Origin: JANSWP01 sp041941305
Lineage (GTDB): Bacteria; Bacteroidota; Bacteroidia; Chitinophagales; Saprospiraceae
Length of the DNA: 27,850 bases
Direction: 5' to 3'
Assembly: GCA_041941305.1 (NCBI GenBank)
Contig: JBGTQJ010000090.1
Coordinates: 1 to 27,850, forward strand
Part shown: in pieces, positions 1 to 8,212 of the stretch
Numbering within the stretch: position 1 is the first letter of the stretch
Layout: each line of letters begins with the position of its first letter
Translations under genes and position numbers: made by a program
Notes under the pieces: model-generated
What the model saw: the letters and a program-made list of their open reading frames with translations, nothing else
Told to the model about the DNA's origin: nothing
The model's database searches: none

Positions 1-58
1 AAACGCAGGCATAGCCTTAGTTCTGACGAGTATTTTCAACGAAGTAAGAGGAAAATAG
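1..58 (+). CDS. 3' end of an unidentified gene (partial)
   Basis: In frame 2 the window opens inside a reading frame encoding NAGIALVLTSIFNEVRGK followed by TAG at 56-58. The short peptide has the balanced, partly hydrophobic composition of a real protein C-terminus. The other two plus frames give a basic peptide or an immediate stop. Only 18 codons are visible, so no family can be named. It would end convergently against the minus-strand gene at 177-509, with about 118 bp between them. It could be a chance open stretch. Confidence 0.35.
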   Translation, partial: NAGIALVLTSIFNEVRGK

Positions 59-176
59 AAACCAAAATTAGTTGTAGATAAATTTGATTTGGTGCTTAAA
101 GGAAATAAAAGAAAGAGATTTTACTGCCAAAAATTAGGACAATACATGTTTTATGAAGCCTTAGCAATAGAAATAA

Positions 177-509
177 CTATTCGTCCTTATTCATTTCTCT
201 TTCAATATCATTTGCAAATTTGACAAAGAGCTTCATCACCCTGGGCGGAACTTTAGTTCCAGGAGACATCATGGAAAACATTTGTTTTGCCATTTGAATC
301 ATCGGATGATTTTCGGGAATGTTTTCCACTTCTTCCATTTCTTCCGCTTTGGTGGCATCCTTTGGTTCTATTTGATTGTCGTATTCATCCCCTACCCGAT
401 ACTCTACAATGCAATTTTCCGGATAGACAACGGTCTTCACTACCCCATCTATTTGAGTTTCAACGACAAAGGGCTTTTTAAGCTTGCCAACAGAGAATTT
501 TTGATCCAT
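177..509 (-). CDS. Small acidic hypothetical protein
   Basis: This is an unrecognised 110-residue protein starting at an ATG. It has no signal peptide and no membrane segment. The N-terminal half is a plausible small beta-rich domain (residues 1-45). A Glu-rich stretch with several Glu-Glu pairs (about 49-62) follows, then a Met-rich amphipathic helical region (about 68-108) ending in charged residues. It lies 92 bp downstream of the hybrid sensor kinase at 602-4192 on the same strand, so it may be cotranscribed. Nothing in the sequence shows a catalytic site. It is probably cytoplasmic and its function is unknown. Confidence 0.7.
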   Translation of the reverse strand: MDQKFSVGKLKKPFVVETQIDGVVKTVVYPENCIVEYRVGDEYDNQIEPKDATKAEEMEEVENIPENHPMIQMAKQMFSMMSPGTKVPPRVMKLFVKFANDIEREMNKDE

Positions 510-601
510 TCCTGGTGATTTACATTTTCACAATTATAGATCGAATATAGGTATTTTCTTTTTCATTTCCTTGAGATAGGATTGCAGACGAGTTGAGCTG
601 A

Positions 602-3600
602 TTAGTGTTTATTTGACTGCTCGCCATTTTTGAATAGCAATTCTGAAATTTTGTTCATCATTTCTTCAGAATCTATTGGTTTGATGATGTAATCATCCAT
701 TCCAACATCCAGGCAAGCTTGCAGTTGTTCTTCGATAGCGTTAGCTGTAACTCCCAGGATTGGGGTATTTTGATAGGCTTTCATTTTTCGCAATTGCTGA
801 GTAGCTTCCAAACCATCCATGACCGGCATTTTCAAATCCATCAAAATAATTTGATAATTTTTTTGTTGGGCTTTTTCGAGCGCAATTTGCCCATTCTCTG
901 CAACCTCTACTGTAGCTTGTGGAAATTGGTTTTTCAATAATTCTACAGCCAACATTTGATTAAACAAAGTGTCTTCTACGACCATAATGGACAGGTCGTC
1001 TGCAATTTGATTGGGATTGATTGATAGGGATGACTGCTGAGTAGCTAACTGATTTTTTTCGTAGGAAAGCGAAAAAAAGAAAGTAGAGCCTTTTGATAAT
1101 TCACTCTCTACCCAGATTTTGCCATTTTGTTGTTCTACCAATTGCCTTGCAATTGCCAATCCCAAACCAGTGCCCGATCCATGATCGTCATCATCTTTAG
1201 CCTGCTCAAAACTCTCAAAAATGCTTGCCTGTTTATCTTTTGCAATGCCATATCCAGAATCGATAACCATAAATCTCAATTCCACATGCTGTTTAGTCTC
1301 CTTCAACAATTCAACTTTTACCTTTACTTTACCTTTTTCCGTAAACTTTATAGCATTGCTGACGAGGTTAGTTAAAATTTGATTGAGCCGCGTGGCATCG
1401 CCAATAAGGTAGAGAGGCACTTCAGCATCAATTTCCGCTTGAAAGTTCAATTTTTTTTCTTCTGCCTTGTGTTGAAAAATTTTGTCCAATTGATTGATCT
1501 GGACATCCAACTGAAAAGGATTATTCACAAAAGAATATCTACCAGATTCTATTTTGGAATGATCCAGGATATCATTAATAATAACCAATAAGTTTTCGGC
1601 AGCCTGTTTGACTACTTCTGCGTATTCCCTTTGCTTTGGGTTTAAATCAGTATCAAACATCAGTTTGCTCATCCCAACAATTGCATTCATGGGTGTCCGG
1701 ATTTCATGGCTCATATTTGCCAGAAAAAGGGATTTGTACCTGGCAGACTGCTCCGCAATTTTCTTTTCCTGTGCGAGGCGTAAGGTGTGTTGTCGATAAC
1801 GACTGATTACGTAAGCTAAACTCAAAACAAGCAGCGCAATGAGCGCATAAAACCAGTTACTTTGCCAGTATGGTGGAGAAATATTTAGTGCAATCCGAAC
1901 TGGTTCTTCAGCCCAAATACCGTCTGAATTGGCTGCATTGAACATAAACTGATACCTGCCTGGCGGTAGATTGGTATAAGTTGCATCTCTTTTGGAGCCA
2001 ACTTCTTGTATATCTTCATTAAATCCTTCAAGAAAATACCGAAACTGGTTGCCTTCTGGTTTTACAAATTGTAGTCCTGCAAATTCGAAAGTGATAACCT
2101 TGTCTTTGTAAGTAAGATTTATCTCTTTGATGAATTCAGGCTCCATACCCAAATCCATTGCTTCATTCAACACCTTTACACCAGTCAAAACTGGTTTGGG
2201 AGGTCTTTCGTCTTTTGTAATATTTTTTGGGAAAAAGGCATAATAGCCATTGATGCCTCCAAAATACAATCGTCCGTCTTTTCCTTTAAAAACTGCTCCA
2301 GTATTAAATTCCCGAATATCGTCGAGTACATGAAAAAATTGAAAACTACGTGTTTTGGGTTCAAACTTGTGTAAATAATTATTGGTAGACACCCAAATAT
2401 TGCCTTCCTCATCATCAATGACAGCAGCCACTCCGTCTTGTTTTAAACCTTCATGTTTTGTAAAGTTTTCCCACTTTTGGGTTTGGAAATTGAACCAACT
2501 CAATCCTTTAGATGTTGCAGCAAATACACCATCAGGGCTAACCGTCAAATTTCGAACACCTCCATTGATTAAGGCATTTGGGTCGCTGGGCTTTGCGTGA
2601 TGTACCACAAAAGTTCCTTTTTTCTTATCAAAGAAACTAATGCTTCTGCGAGTAGCAATCCAGATATTTCCATCTCCATCAAAATCAAAACGAGCAGCAT
2701 AATTACTGGTTAAGTCGGGATCAGAATCCTTTGGAAAAAACCACTGAATCTGTCTGGAATATTTATGAAATTTCAAAAGCCCGGCATCAGTGGAAATCCA
2801 AAGGAAATTCGGATCTTCGGTATCAGGTAAAATCTTATAAAAGATGCCAAAACCATATTCCTCTTCACTCAAAATCAATTGATAATCAAGCGTTACTGAG
2901 TTTAACAAATGCAATCCATTGTTCCGGGAACCTATCCAAATGCCGTTTTCCCCATCGTCATAAAAACCTCCCATGGAGGTGTATCTGTTAGGTTTGGAAA
3001 TAGGTTCTAATACCAAATAGTCTGCTTGCCCTCCCAGCTTTTCTGACCTGAAAAGTCCATCAAGCGAATTTGCCCAAATAGCCCCTGATTGATCTACAAA
3101 TATTCGAATGATATAGTTGAAAGCATTGTCAATTCCAGCCCGGTTTTGGTACAGTTGAAATTTGGAAGCATTCAGATTTACTCTATTTAAACCGCTAAAG
3201 GTTCCTATCCAGATGTTGTCAAAACGATCTTTCAACATCGAATAAATTACATTGTTGTTAATGCTATTAGGTTGGCTGACGTCATAACTATAATGCTGTT
3301 CTACTTTTCGCGAATCGATATCGATTACAAGAACCCCTGCATCCATCGTTCCTACCCAGAGTTTGCCCTTGGGATGTTCTACCATTGACATCATTCTCAT
3401 ATCGTGAAAGGGTGCTGCAAGTTTTAATCTTGAAAATTCATCTTTTTGGAGATTGTAAATCCAAATTCCAGGATTTCCTGACATCCAGATGTTCCCATTT
3501 TCAGCTTCCCAAAAACCTTTGATGGGTCTCAAATTGGTAGTATTGGTACCTTCAGGTATAGGGTGTTTCCATTCTGATTCAAGGGTATTAGGATTAATTT

Positions 3601-4192
3601 TCAAAACTCCGTCCAGTGTACTCGCCCAAATATTTCCCAAGGCATCTTCAAATAATTTGGGAATCGTACGGGCAGCTCGAAATCCCTCTGCCTTCACGTG
3701 TGTTATTGTCTCAGTTTCCGGGTCAAAAATATCTACTCCTTTTTCAGTACCTACCCATAGTTTGCCATTTGAACATTCCAAAATATCATGCACAATGGGA
3801 TGAATCAAACTTCCTGGATCATTGGGGTCATGGGTATAAGCGCGAAAAGTTCCCTTTTTTCTATCGAACAAATTAAGACCATTGCCGGTACCAGCCCAAA
3901 ATCTGCCCTTGCTATCTTCATAAGCACAATACACCCATCTGGAAGAAATGGTGGAGCTGTCCCGGTCATCATGATCGTAAACCTTCATATTGTAGCCATC
4001 GTATTTCACTAAACCACCACCGGTACAAATCCAGATAAAACCTTCCTTGTCTTCATATATGTCAAAGATATGCCCTTGAGGTAAGCCGTCTTCGAGATTG
4101 ATTCTATTGAAATTGAGGTATTGGTTTTGGCTATTTAAGGCTCCAAAGCAACACATCAACAAAATCAAGAAGCTATGTCTAACGAGAGTCAA
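602..4192 (-). CDS. Hybrid two-component sensor kinase with Reg_prop propeller sensor and receiver domain
   Basis: This 1196-residue membrane sensor resembles the hybrid two-component systems of Bacteroidota but lacks their usual C-terminal AraC-type HTH. A signal-like N-terminus is followed by many Reg_prop repeats (motifs such as DxxGNIWxxT and GLxxF) forming two predicted periplasmic beta-propellers to about residue 700. A Y_Y_Y domain (about 705-770, with YTNLPPGRYQFMF) and a transmembrane helix (about 782-798) come next. The HisKA box is NMSHEIRTPMN with phospho-acceptor His829. The ATPase has its N-box near 940-948, DSGYG at 978-982 and GSGTGLGLA near 1005-1013. The receiver's phospho-acceptor is Asp1119 in LMDLKMPVMDG. 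The only start compatible with the whole signal sequence is TTG at 4190-4192; an in-frame TGA sits at 4196-4198. Because output stops at the receiver, a separate HPt protein or regulator is expected. The ligand is unknown. Confidence 0.93.
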   Translation of the reverse strand: MTLVRHSFLILLMCCFGALNSQNQYLNFNRINLEDGLPQGHIFDIYEDKEGFIWICTGGGLVKYDGYNMKVYDHDDRDSSTISSRWVYCAYEDSKGRFWAGTGNGLNLFDRKKGTFRAYTHDPNDPGSLIHPIVHDILECSNGKLWVGTEKGVDIFDPETETITHVKAEGFRAARTIPKLFEDALGNIWASTLDGVLKINPNTLESEWKHPIPEGTNTTNLRPIKGFWEAENGNIWMSGNPGIWIYNLQKDEFSRLKLAAPFHDMRMMSMVEHPKGKLWVGTMDAGVLVIDIDSRKVEQHYSYDVSQPNSINNNVIYSMLKDRFDNIWIGTFSGLNRVNLNASKFQLYQNRAGIDNAFNYIIRIFVDQSGAIWANSLDGLFRSEKLGGQADYLVLEPISKPNRYTSMGGFYDDGENGIWIGSRNNGLHLLNSVTLDYQLILSEEEYGFGIFYKILPDTEDPNFLWISTDAGLLKFHKYSRQIQWFFPKDSDPDLTSNYAARFDFDGDGNIWIATRRSISFFDKKKGTFVVHHAKPSDPNALINGGVRNLTVSPDGVFAATSKGLSWFNFQTQKWENFTKHEGLKQDGVAAVIDDEEGNIWVSTNNYLHKFEPKTRSFQFFHVLDDIREFNTGAVFKGKDGRLYFGGINGYYAFFPKNITKDERPPKPVLTGVKVLNEAMDLGMEPEFIKEINLTYKDKVITFEFAGLQFVKPEGNQFRYFLEGFNEDIQEVGSKRDATYTNLPPGRYQFMFNAANSDGIWAEEPVRIALNISPPYWQSNWFYALIALLVLSLAYVISRYRQHTLRLAQEKKIAEQSARYKSLFLANMSHEIRTPMNAIVGMSKLMFDTDLNPKQREYAEVVKQAAENLLVIINDILDHSKIESGRYSFVNNPFQLDVQINQLDKIFQHKAEEKKLNFQAEIDAEVPLYLIGDATRLNQILTNLVSNAIKFTEKGKVKVKVELLKETKQHVELRFMVIDSGYGIAKDKQASIFESFEQAKDDDDHGSGTGLGLAIARQLVEQQNGKIWVESELSKGSTFFFSLSYEKNQLATQQSSLSINPNQIADDLSIMVVEDTLFNQMLAVELLKNQFPQATVEVAENGQIALEKAQQKNYQIILMDLKMPVMDGLEATQQLRKMKAYQNTPILGVTANAIEEQLQACLDVGMDDYIIKPIDSEEMMNKISELLFKNGEQSNKH

Positions 4193-4405
4193 GGGTCAGG
4201 CATTTATTTAAATAGATATGCTTTAAAAATAATTTCATCATTTGGTCGAATAAACTAAAACTGAATGCCTGATAAGAAATAAAGCTGAGCATATTTAACC
4301 AAATCCAAGTATGAAGTTATTTTATTATCAGCATTGAATATTCTGAAAACTATAAAAATAGGTCAATTTTGTAGCCCTGACCCAGCATATCTCTTCAATA
4401 ATCCA

Positions 4406-4441
4406 TTTTTTTACACTTTTTTATACTTTTTTATATTTTTT
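4406..4441 (+). promoter_or_regulatory. Phased T-tracts, predicted curved DNA
   Basis: Four runs of six to seven T (4406-4412, 4417-4422, 4427-4432, 4436-4441) recur every 9-10 bp, separated by ACAC, ATAC and ATA. T-tracts in phase with the helical turn are known to bend DNA and can act like UP elements. They end 49 bp before the ATG of the coiled-coil gene, in the 298-bp divergent gap that must also hold the sensor-kinase promoter. No clean Bacteroidota -7 box (TAnnTTTG) was found; the nearest match is one base out of register at 4433-4442. Confidence 0.5.
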
Positions 4442-4490
4442 GTTTCTGCAACAATTATTTCACAAACCTAAAACCAAAACCATTTAACAA

Positions 4491-5417
4491 ATGACAGATG
4501 CGCTCAAAAATGCCATAGAGGAACACAGGATGCTGGAAATGGCAGAAAAACACCTTTCTCACGTAATTCAACAAATCAAGGAAGAGGAAGAACATATCGA
4601 TTTCCTCGCCAGCCTTTTGGAGAAGGAGAAGCTAGATGTGGTTCAATTGCAAAAATCGACTGTCAAAGCTATTTTTCACCAAATTTTAGGTAATAAGGAA
4701 AAACAATTGGAAATCGAACGGCAAGAAAGACTCGACGCAGCATTGAACTACAATGAAGCAATAAAGTACCTTGAATTACTGGAATTTGAAAGAAGTGTTC
4801 TGGAAGAAAAAATAAACCAGAAAAAAGAAGTTCAGAAACGCCTGGATCATGAATTAAATCTTCGCGAAAAGGAGCTTTTGAAAAGTGATTCGATTTTGGG
4901 ACAAGCTATTCTGAATATTGAAAAACAAATTGTAACACAATTTGCGCTCAAAGGAGAAATCAGAAGAGCCATTGTAGTTGGTGAAGAAATTATTTCCAAA
5001 TTGTTGAATATGTCTGCTATTTTGGCAAAAACACAGTATTGGGGCTGGTATTATGTCGCTCAAAATACACCAGTTGGAACATTGGGTAATTTGGACAAAT
5101 CATTAAACATGGCTTATGAACTCAAGCAAGATTTATTGGAATATCAGGATTATTTAAAGGACATTTTTGGTAGAAAGCATTATAAATTTATGAATACTTT
5201 TAGAACCATCCTCAGTTTCAATAGTCGACTCAGGGCTAATTTGATTTCCGATTGGTTGATTCAGGAAAAAATCAATAGTACTTTTCACCATGTGATTGCG
5301 TTCAGAGATCAAATTAAGAGACTCAATGAAGCTTTGAAAAAGGAATCAAAAAATGCAGATGCAGAAATGGAACATTTGAATCGAGAGAAACGAAAGGTGA
5401 TGATGCAGGAGGGGTAG
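4491..5417 (+). CDS. Long coiled-coil hypothetical protein
   Basis: This is a 308-residue soluble protein with no signal peptide or membrane segment. It is dominated by Glu/Lys/Leu heptad patterns: predicted coiled coils at about 12-60, 70-150 and 270-305. A less charged middle section (about 165-255) contains aromatic residues such as YWGWYYV. I know of similar coiled-coil proteins in Bacteroidota without an assigned function; I cannot name a Pfam family with confidence. The ATG start follows an A-rich, SD-less leader typical of the phylum. It is transcribed divergently from the sensor kinase. A heptanucleotide tandem repeat begins 2 nt after its stop codon. A structural or scaffold role is possible but unproven. 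Confidence 0.85.
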   Translation: MTDALKNAIEEHRMLEMAEKHLSHVIQQIKEEEEHIDFLASLLEKEKLDVVQLQKSTVKAIFHQILGNKEKQLEIERQERLDAALNYNEAIKYLELLEFERSVLEEKINQKKEVQKRLDHELNLREKELLKSDSILGQAILNIEKQIVTQFALKGEIRRAIVVGEEIISKLLNMSAILAKTQYWGWYYVAQNTPVGTLGNLDKSLNMAYELKQDLLEYQDYLKDIFGRKHYKFMNTFRTILSFNSRLRANLISDWLIQEKINSTFHHVIAFRDQIKRLNEALKKESKNADAEMEHLNREKRKVMMQEG

Positions 5418-5419
5418 GT

Positions 5420-5444
5420 GATGAATGATGAATGATGAATGATG
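5420..5444. repeat. Heptanucleotide tandem repeat, GATGAAT x3.6
   Basis: Three exact copies of GATGAAT (5420-5426, 5427-5433, 5434-5440) are followed by GATG. The array starts 2 nt after the TAG of the coiled-coil gene. Because 7 is not a multiple of 3, the array places TGA in every forward frame. Two other period-7 arrays occur in this window, also just after stop codons. Confidence 0.9.
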
Positions 5445-5482
5445 GGAATTAATTAATTTTCAAATATTTACACAACTTTTTC

Positions 5483-5770
5483 ATGACTTTTGAATCGTTT
5501 AAAAAATCACTTAGTGATGTAGAACCTCCAATTTCGTTGCGACCAATTTTAAGGTCACTTTGGTATGCAGGGAAAGGAGACTGGAACAGCTCTCACAATA
5601 TTGCTCAAGATATTTCTAATTGGGAAGGGAGTTGGGTGCATGCCTATCTTCATCGAGAAGAGGGAGATACCTGGAATGCCAATTATTGGTATCGCAGAGC
5701 AGGAAAGTCTATGCCCAATATGACCATTGAAGATGAATGGGAAGCAATTGTAAAAGCGCTTTTGACATAA
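5483..5770 (+). CDS. Conserved small hypothetical protein with WYRRAGK motif
   Basis: This 95-residue cytoplasmic protein belongs, from recall, to a widespread uncharacterised family. The family is marked by a WYAGKGDW segment (27-34), AHxxAQDI-like and GSWVHAYLHREEGD (about 49-62) blocks, and a terminal NANYWYRRAGK (64-74). The pattern of helix pairs with small and aromatic residues resembles a single TPR/SEL1-like unit. There is no signal peptide and no obvious catalytic site. The next gene, the DUF6986-like aldolase, begins 37 nt downstream, so cotranscription is likely. A second heptad repeat lies in the short gap between them. A link with purine/ureide catabolism would be by association only. 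Confidence 0.82.
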   Translation: MTFESFKKSLSDVEPPISLRPILRSLWYAGKGDWNSSHNIAQDISNWEGSWVHAYLHREEGDTWNANYWYRRAGKSMPNMTIEDEWEAIVKALLT

Positions 5771-5779
5771 AAACCAACA

Positions 5780-5798
5780 ACTGATAACTGATAACTGA
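5780..5798. repeat. Heptanucleotide tandem repeat, ACTGATA x2.7
   Basis: ACTGATA occurs at 5780-5786 and 5787-5793, followed by ACTGA at 5794-5798. It starts 9 nt after the stop of the small conserved gene and lies between it and the aldolase ATG at 5808. It therefore occupies the position where a leader or ribosome-binding region would be expected. Confidence 0.85.
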
Positions 5799-5807
5799 CC
5801 TTTTCAA

Positions 5808-7229
5808 ATGAAACTAACCATACCAAAACAAAAAAAAGAACAGCTATTTGGCAAATTGAGACAAGCCAATACGGAATTTCAAAAGATCTACCCAGGAGAT
5901 CGACCTGACCGTCAGCCAGTTCATACGGTTTACGGTGGTGCCAACCTGTTCAAGTCTCATACCGCTCATGCTCTGGGAAAAATAGCCTTGCAAACATTGC
6001 TGGAATATGCCCCCGATTTCGTCACCTTTGGTAAAGCCTTTCATTTAGACGGAGCTTATGATCTGGAAGGAAACGAATCGGAAATTTTGGAGCAATTTGA
6101 AGCTTTGAGCGAATCTGAAAAGAAGCTGCATCCCGCATGGCTGTCCTATCAGGTATATCAAAAAGTCATTCAAAAACTTAAAACGGAAGCAGTTGAAGAC
6201 TTTCGAATTGATTTTGAAGATGGATTTGGCAATCGTTCAAATGAGGAGGAGGATGTTACAGCATTAAAAGCAGCTCAGGAAGTTGCGAAGGGCATGGTGG
6301 AAAACACCCTACCGCCATTTATCGGCATCAGGATCAAGCCCTTCACCGAAGAAATGAAGGAAAGAGGATTGAGAACGCTTGATTTGTTTTTAACTAGCCT
6401 TTTGGATCTTACTGGAAATCAACTGCCCCAAAATTTTGTGGTGATGTTGCCTAAGGTAACCATTCCAGAGCAGGTTTCATCTTTGGTTGCTTTCTTTGAA
6501 ATCATTGAATCAGAAAGAGGATTGCCTCCAGGTGTATTGAACATGGAAATGATGGTGGAAACAACTCAGGCAGTGATGGATATTGAAGGAATCAATCCGC
6601 TTTATCGTTTTATTAAAGCCAGCAAAGGAAGATGCATTGCTACTCATTTCGGGACTTATGATTATACTGCTTCCTGCGGTATCACAGCTATGTATCAGGA
6701 AATGAATCATCCTGTTTGTGATTTCGCTCACCACATGACAAAGGTCGCCTTGGCCCATACTGGAATTTGGTTATCGGATGGTGCAACCAACACAATGCCT
6801 ATTGGTCCACACCGTGGAAAAAATTTGACAGATGCTCAAAAAGAAGAAAATCAAAAAGTCGTGCATCGCTCCTGGAAGAAGGGTTATGATCATATTCGAC
6901 ATTCGCTTTGGCATGGCTATTATCAGGGATGGGATTTAAATCCTGCACAATTGCCAATGCGTTATGCAGCTGTTTTTGCTTTCTTTTTGGAAAGTTACGA
7001 AGGTGCAGTATTGCGATTGAAGGAATTTGTGGAAAAAGCAGCCCGGGCTACCTTGATTGGAGATGTTTTTGACGATGCAGCAACTGGACAAGGATTGTTG
7101 AATTATTTTTTGCGGGCTTTGAATAGTGGAGCAATTACTGAAGAAGAAGTATTGGCAACGGGCTTAACTTTGGAGGAAATCAGGAGTCGTTCGTTTAAGT
7201 TTATTCTGGAGAACCGAAAGCAATCATGA
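5808..7229 (+). CDS. CitE/malate-synthase-like TIM-barrel aldolase, DUF6986 type
   Basis: This 473-residue cytoplasmic enzyme resembles the DUF6986 group of HpcH/HpaI/CitE-type TIM barrels, often labelled phosphoenolpyruvate kinase or aldolase without biochemical support. Conserved acidic and metal-site-like blocks are visible: RIDFEDGFGNRSNEEED (about 143-159), GIRIKPF (about 177-183), NMEMMVETTQ (about 245-254), HFGTYDYTASCG (about 278-289) and DGATNTMPIGPHRG (about 323-336). Related enzymes form or break C-C bonds of acyl-CoA or 2-oxo-acid substrates with Mg2+. The next gene, an XdhC homologue, overlaps it by 4 bp (ATGA), so the two are translationally coupled. That pairing suggests purine or ureide breakdown, where glyoxylate is released, but the substrate is not evident. 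The ATG start is supported by the MKLTIPKQKK N-terminus and the coding-like sequence immediately after it. Confidence 0.8.
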   Translation: MKLTIPKQKKEQLFGKLRQANTEFQKIYPGDRPDRQPVHTVYGGANLFKSHTAHALGKIALQTLLEYAPDFVTFGKAFHLDGAYDLEGNESEILEQFEALSESEKKLHPAWLSYQVYQKVIQKLKTEAVEDFRIDFEDGFGNRSNEEEDVTALKAAQEVAKGMVENTLPPFIGIRIKPFTEEMKERGLRTLDLFLTSLLDLTGNQLPQNFVVMLPKVTIPEQVSSLVAFFEIIESERGLPPGVLNMEMMVETTQAVMDIEGINPLYRFIKASKGRCIATHFGTYDYTASCGITAMYQEMNHPVCDFAHHMTKVALAHTGIWLSDGATNTMPIGPHRGKNLTDAQKEENQKVVHRSWKKGYDHIRHSLWHGYYQGWDLNPAQLPMRYAAVFAFFLESYEGAVLRLKEFVEKAARATLIGDVFDDAATGQGLLNYFLRALNSGAITEEEVLATGLTLEEIRSRSFKFILENRKQS

Positions 7230-8212
7230 AAGTTTGGCAATTCATCAAAAAACAATTTCAAAAGCGAAGCTCAGTCGTACTACTTTATGTCCTTCAAAGT
7301 AAAGGAAGCTCACCTGGACGACAGGGGTTCAAAATGGCTGTTTCACAAGATGGAGAGATTTGTGGAACCATTGGTGGAGGCATTATGGAGCATAAACTTG
7401 TTGAGAAAGCAAAAAAGGCGCTTCAGAAAGGTGACAAAACAATTGAACTCATCCCACAATTCCACGATAAGGAACAAACTGCCAATCGTTCAGGAATGAT
7501 TTGCTCCGGAAGTCAGCATATTGTCTTTATGCCTTTGTTTCTAAAATATAAAAAGACCATTGAAAGGATATTGGCTTCTTTGATATCAGAAGAAGGGGGA
7601 CTTTTGGAGATTTCAAAGGAGGGTTTGTTTTTTTTTCCGCAAGCTAAGTTGGGAGGCAACTTGAAGTTGTCTCCCAACTTTGTGGAATTTCCTAATTGGC
7701 GCTACCAGGAACTAATTGGGCATAAGCCAACCATACACATCATCGGAGGTGGTCACGTGGGATTGGCACTTTCAGAAATTATGTCTTTTTTGGGTTTTTA
7801 TGTCAAAAGTTACGACCACAGAGAGGGTTTGAATACAATGGAAGAAAATCACTTTGCCAATGAAAAGCACATCCTAAATTTTGACCAAATTGGAACAGCA
7901 ATTCCAGAAAATGAGCAGGACTATATCGCCCTCATGACCTTCGGTTATCGAACGGATAAACAAGTTTTAAAACAATTGCTCCACAAAAAATATCGATATA
8001 TCGGGATGATGGGGAGTGATGCCAAAACAGCTATCTTAATGGAGGAATTGAAACAAGAAGGCTATGATTCCCGCGTTTTGGATGCTATTTTCGCTCCTAT
8101 AGGAATTCCTATATTGAGTAAAACTGCTAAAGAAATCGCAGTAAGCATAGCGGCAGAGATAATTAAAGTGAAAAATCATGGACTGCCTACTGGAAGAAGC
8201 TTTGGTGAATAA
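7226..8212 (+). CDS. XdhC/CoxI-family molybdoenzyme maturation factor
   Basis: This 328-residue cytoplasmic protein helps insert or sulfurate the molybdenum cofactor of xanthine-dehydrogenase-type enzymes. The N-terminal XdhC_CoxI domain shows SSPGRQGFKM (28-37), GTIGGGIMEHKL (47-58) and a conserved Cys in MICSGSQ (91-97). The C-terminal XdhC_C Rossmann domain has IIGGGHVG (172-179), YIGMMGS (258-264) and APIGIPIL (290-297) followed by a TAKEIAVSIAAEI helix. The length is normal for the two-domain form. The start ATG overlaps the upstream TGA by 4 bp. A striking palindrome (7646-7680) encodes KLGGNLKLSPNF in the linker between the domains (141-152). No xanthine dehydrogenase subunits are in the window; they would have to lie elsewhere. 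Confidence 0.92.
   Translation: MKVWQFIKKQFQKRSSVVLLYVLQSKGSSPGRQGFKMAVSQDGEICGTIGGGIMEHKLVEKAKKALQKGDKTIELIPQFHDKEQTANRSGMICSGSQHIVFMPLFLKYKKTIERILASLISEEGGLLEISKEGLFFFPQAKLGGNLKLSPNFVEFPNWRYQELIGHKPTIHIIGGGHVGLALSEIMSFLGFYVKSYDHREGLNTMEENHFANEKHILNFDQIGTAIPENEQDYIALMTFGYRTDKQVLKQLLHKKYRYIGMMGSDAKTAILMEELKQEGYDSRVLDAIFAPIGIPILSKTAKEIAVSIAAEIIKVKNHGLPTGRSFGE
7646..7680. repeat. 35-bp palindromic element inside a coding sequence
   Basis: Two 17-bp arms (7646-7662 and 7664-7680) surround a single central G. They are perfectly complementary except at one position (7656/7670), which is a G.U pair in the sense RNA. Each arm is itself AAGTTG-N5-CAACTT, so the element is also an 18-bp direct duplication. 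The reading frame passes through it as KLGGNL-KLSPNF. It sits in the inter-domain linker of the XdhC-like protein. It may be an in-frame copy of a dispersed palindromic repeat; no second copy was seen in this window. Confidence 0.85.

Noticed and set aside
3489..3803. 104-codon plus-strand open frame
   Set aside because: It is antisense to Reg_prop repeats of the first sensor kinase, and repeated codon patterns there produce long shadow frames.
4433..4442. Bacteroidota -7 promoter box before the coiled-coil gene
   Set aside because: The TA and TTTG elements are one base out of register with TAnnTTTG, and T-runs give such near matches easily.
5420..5444. CRISPR-like array
   Set aside because: The units are 7 bp, contiguous and without spacers; this is a simple tandem repeat.
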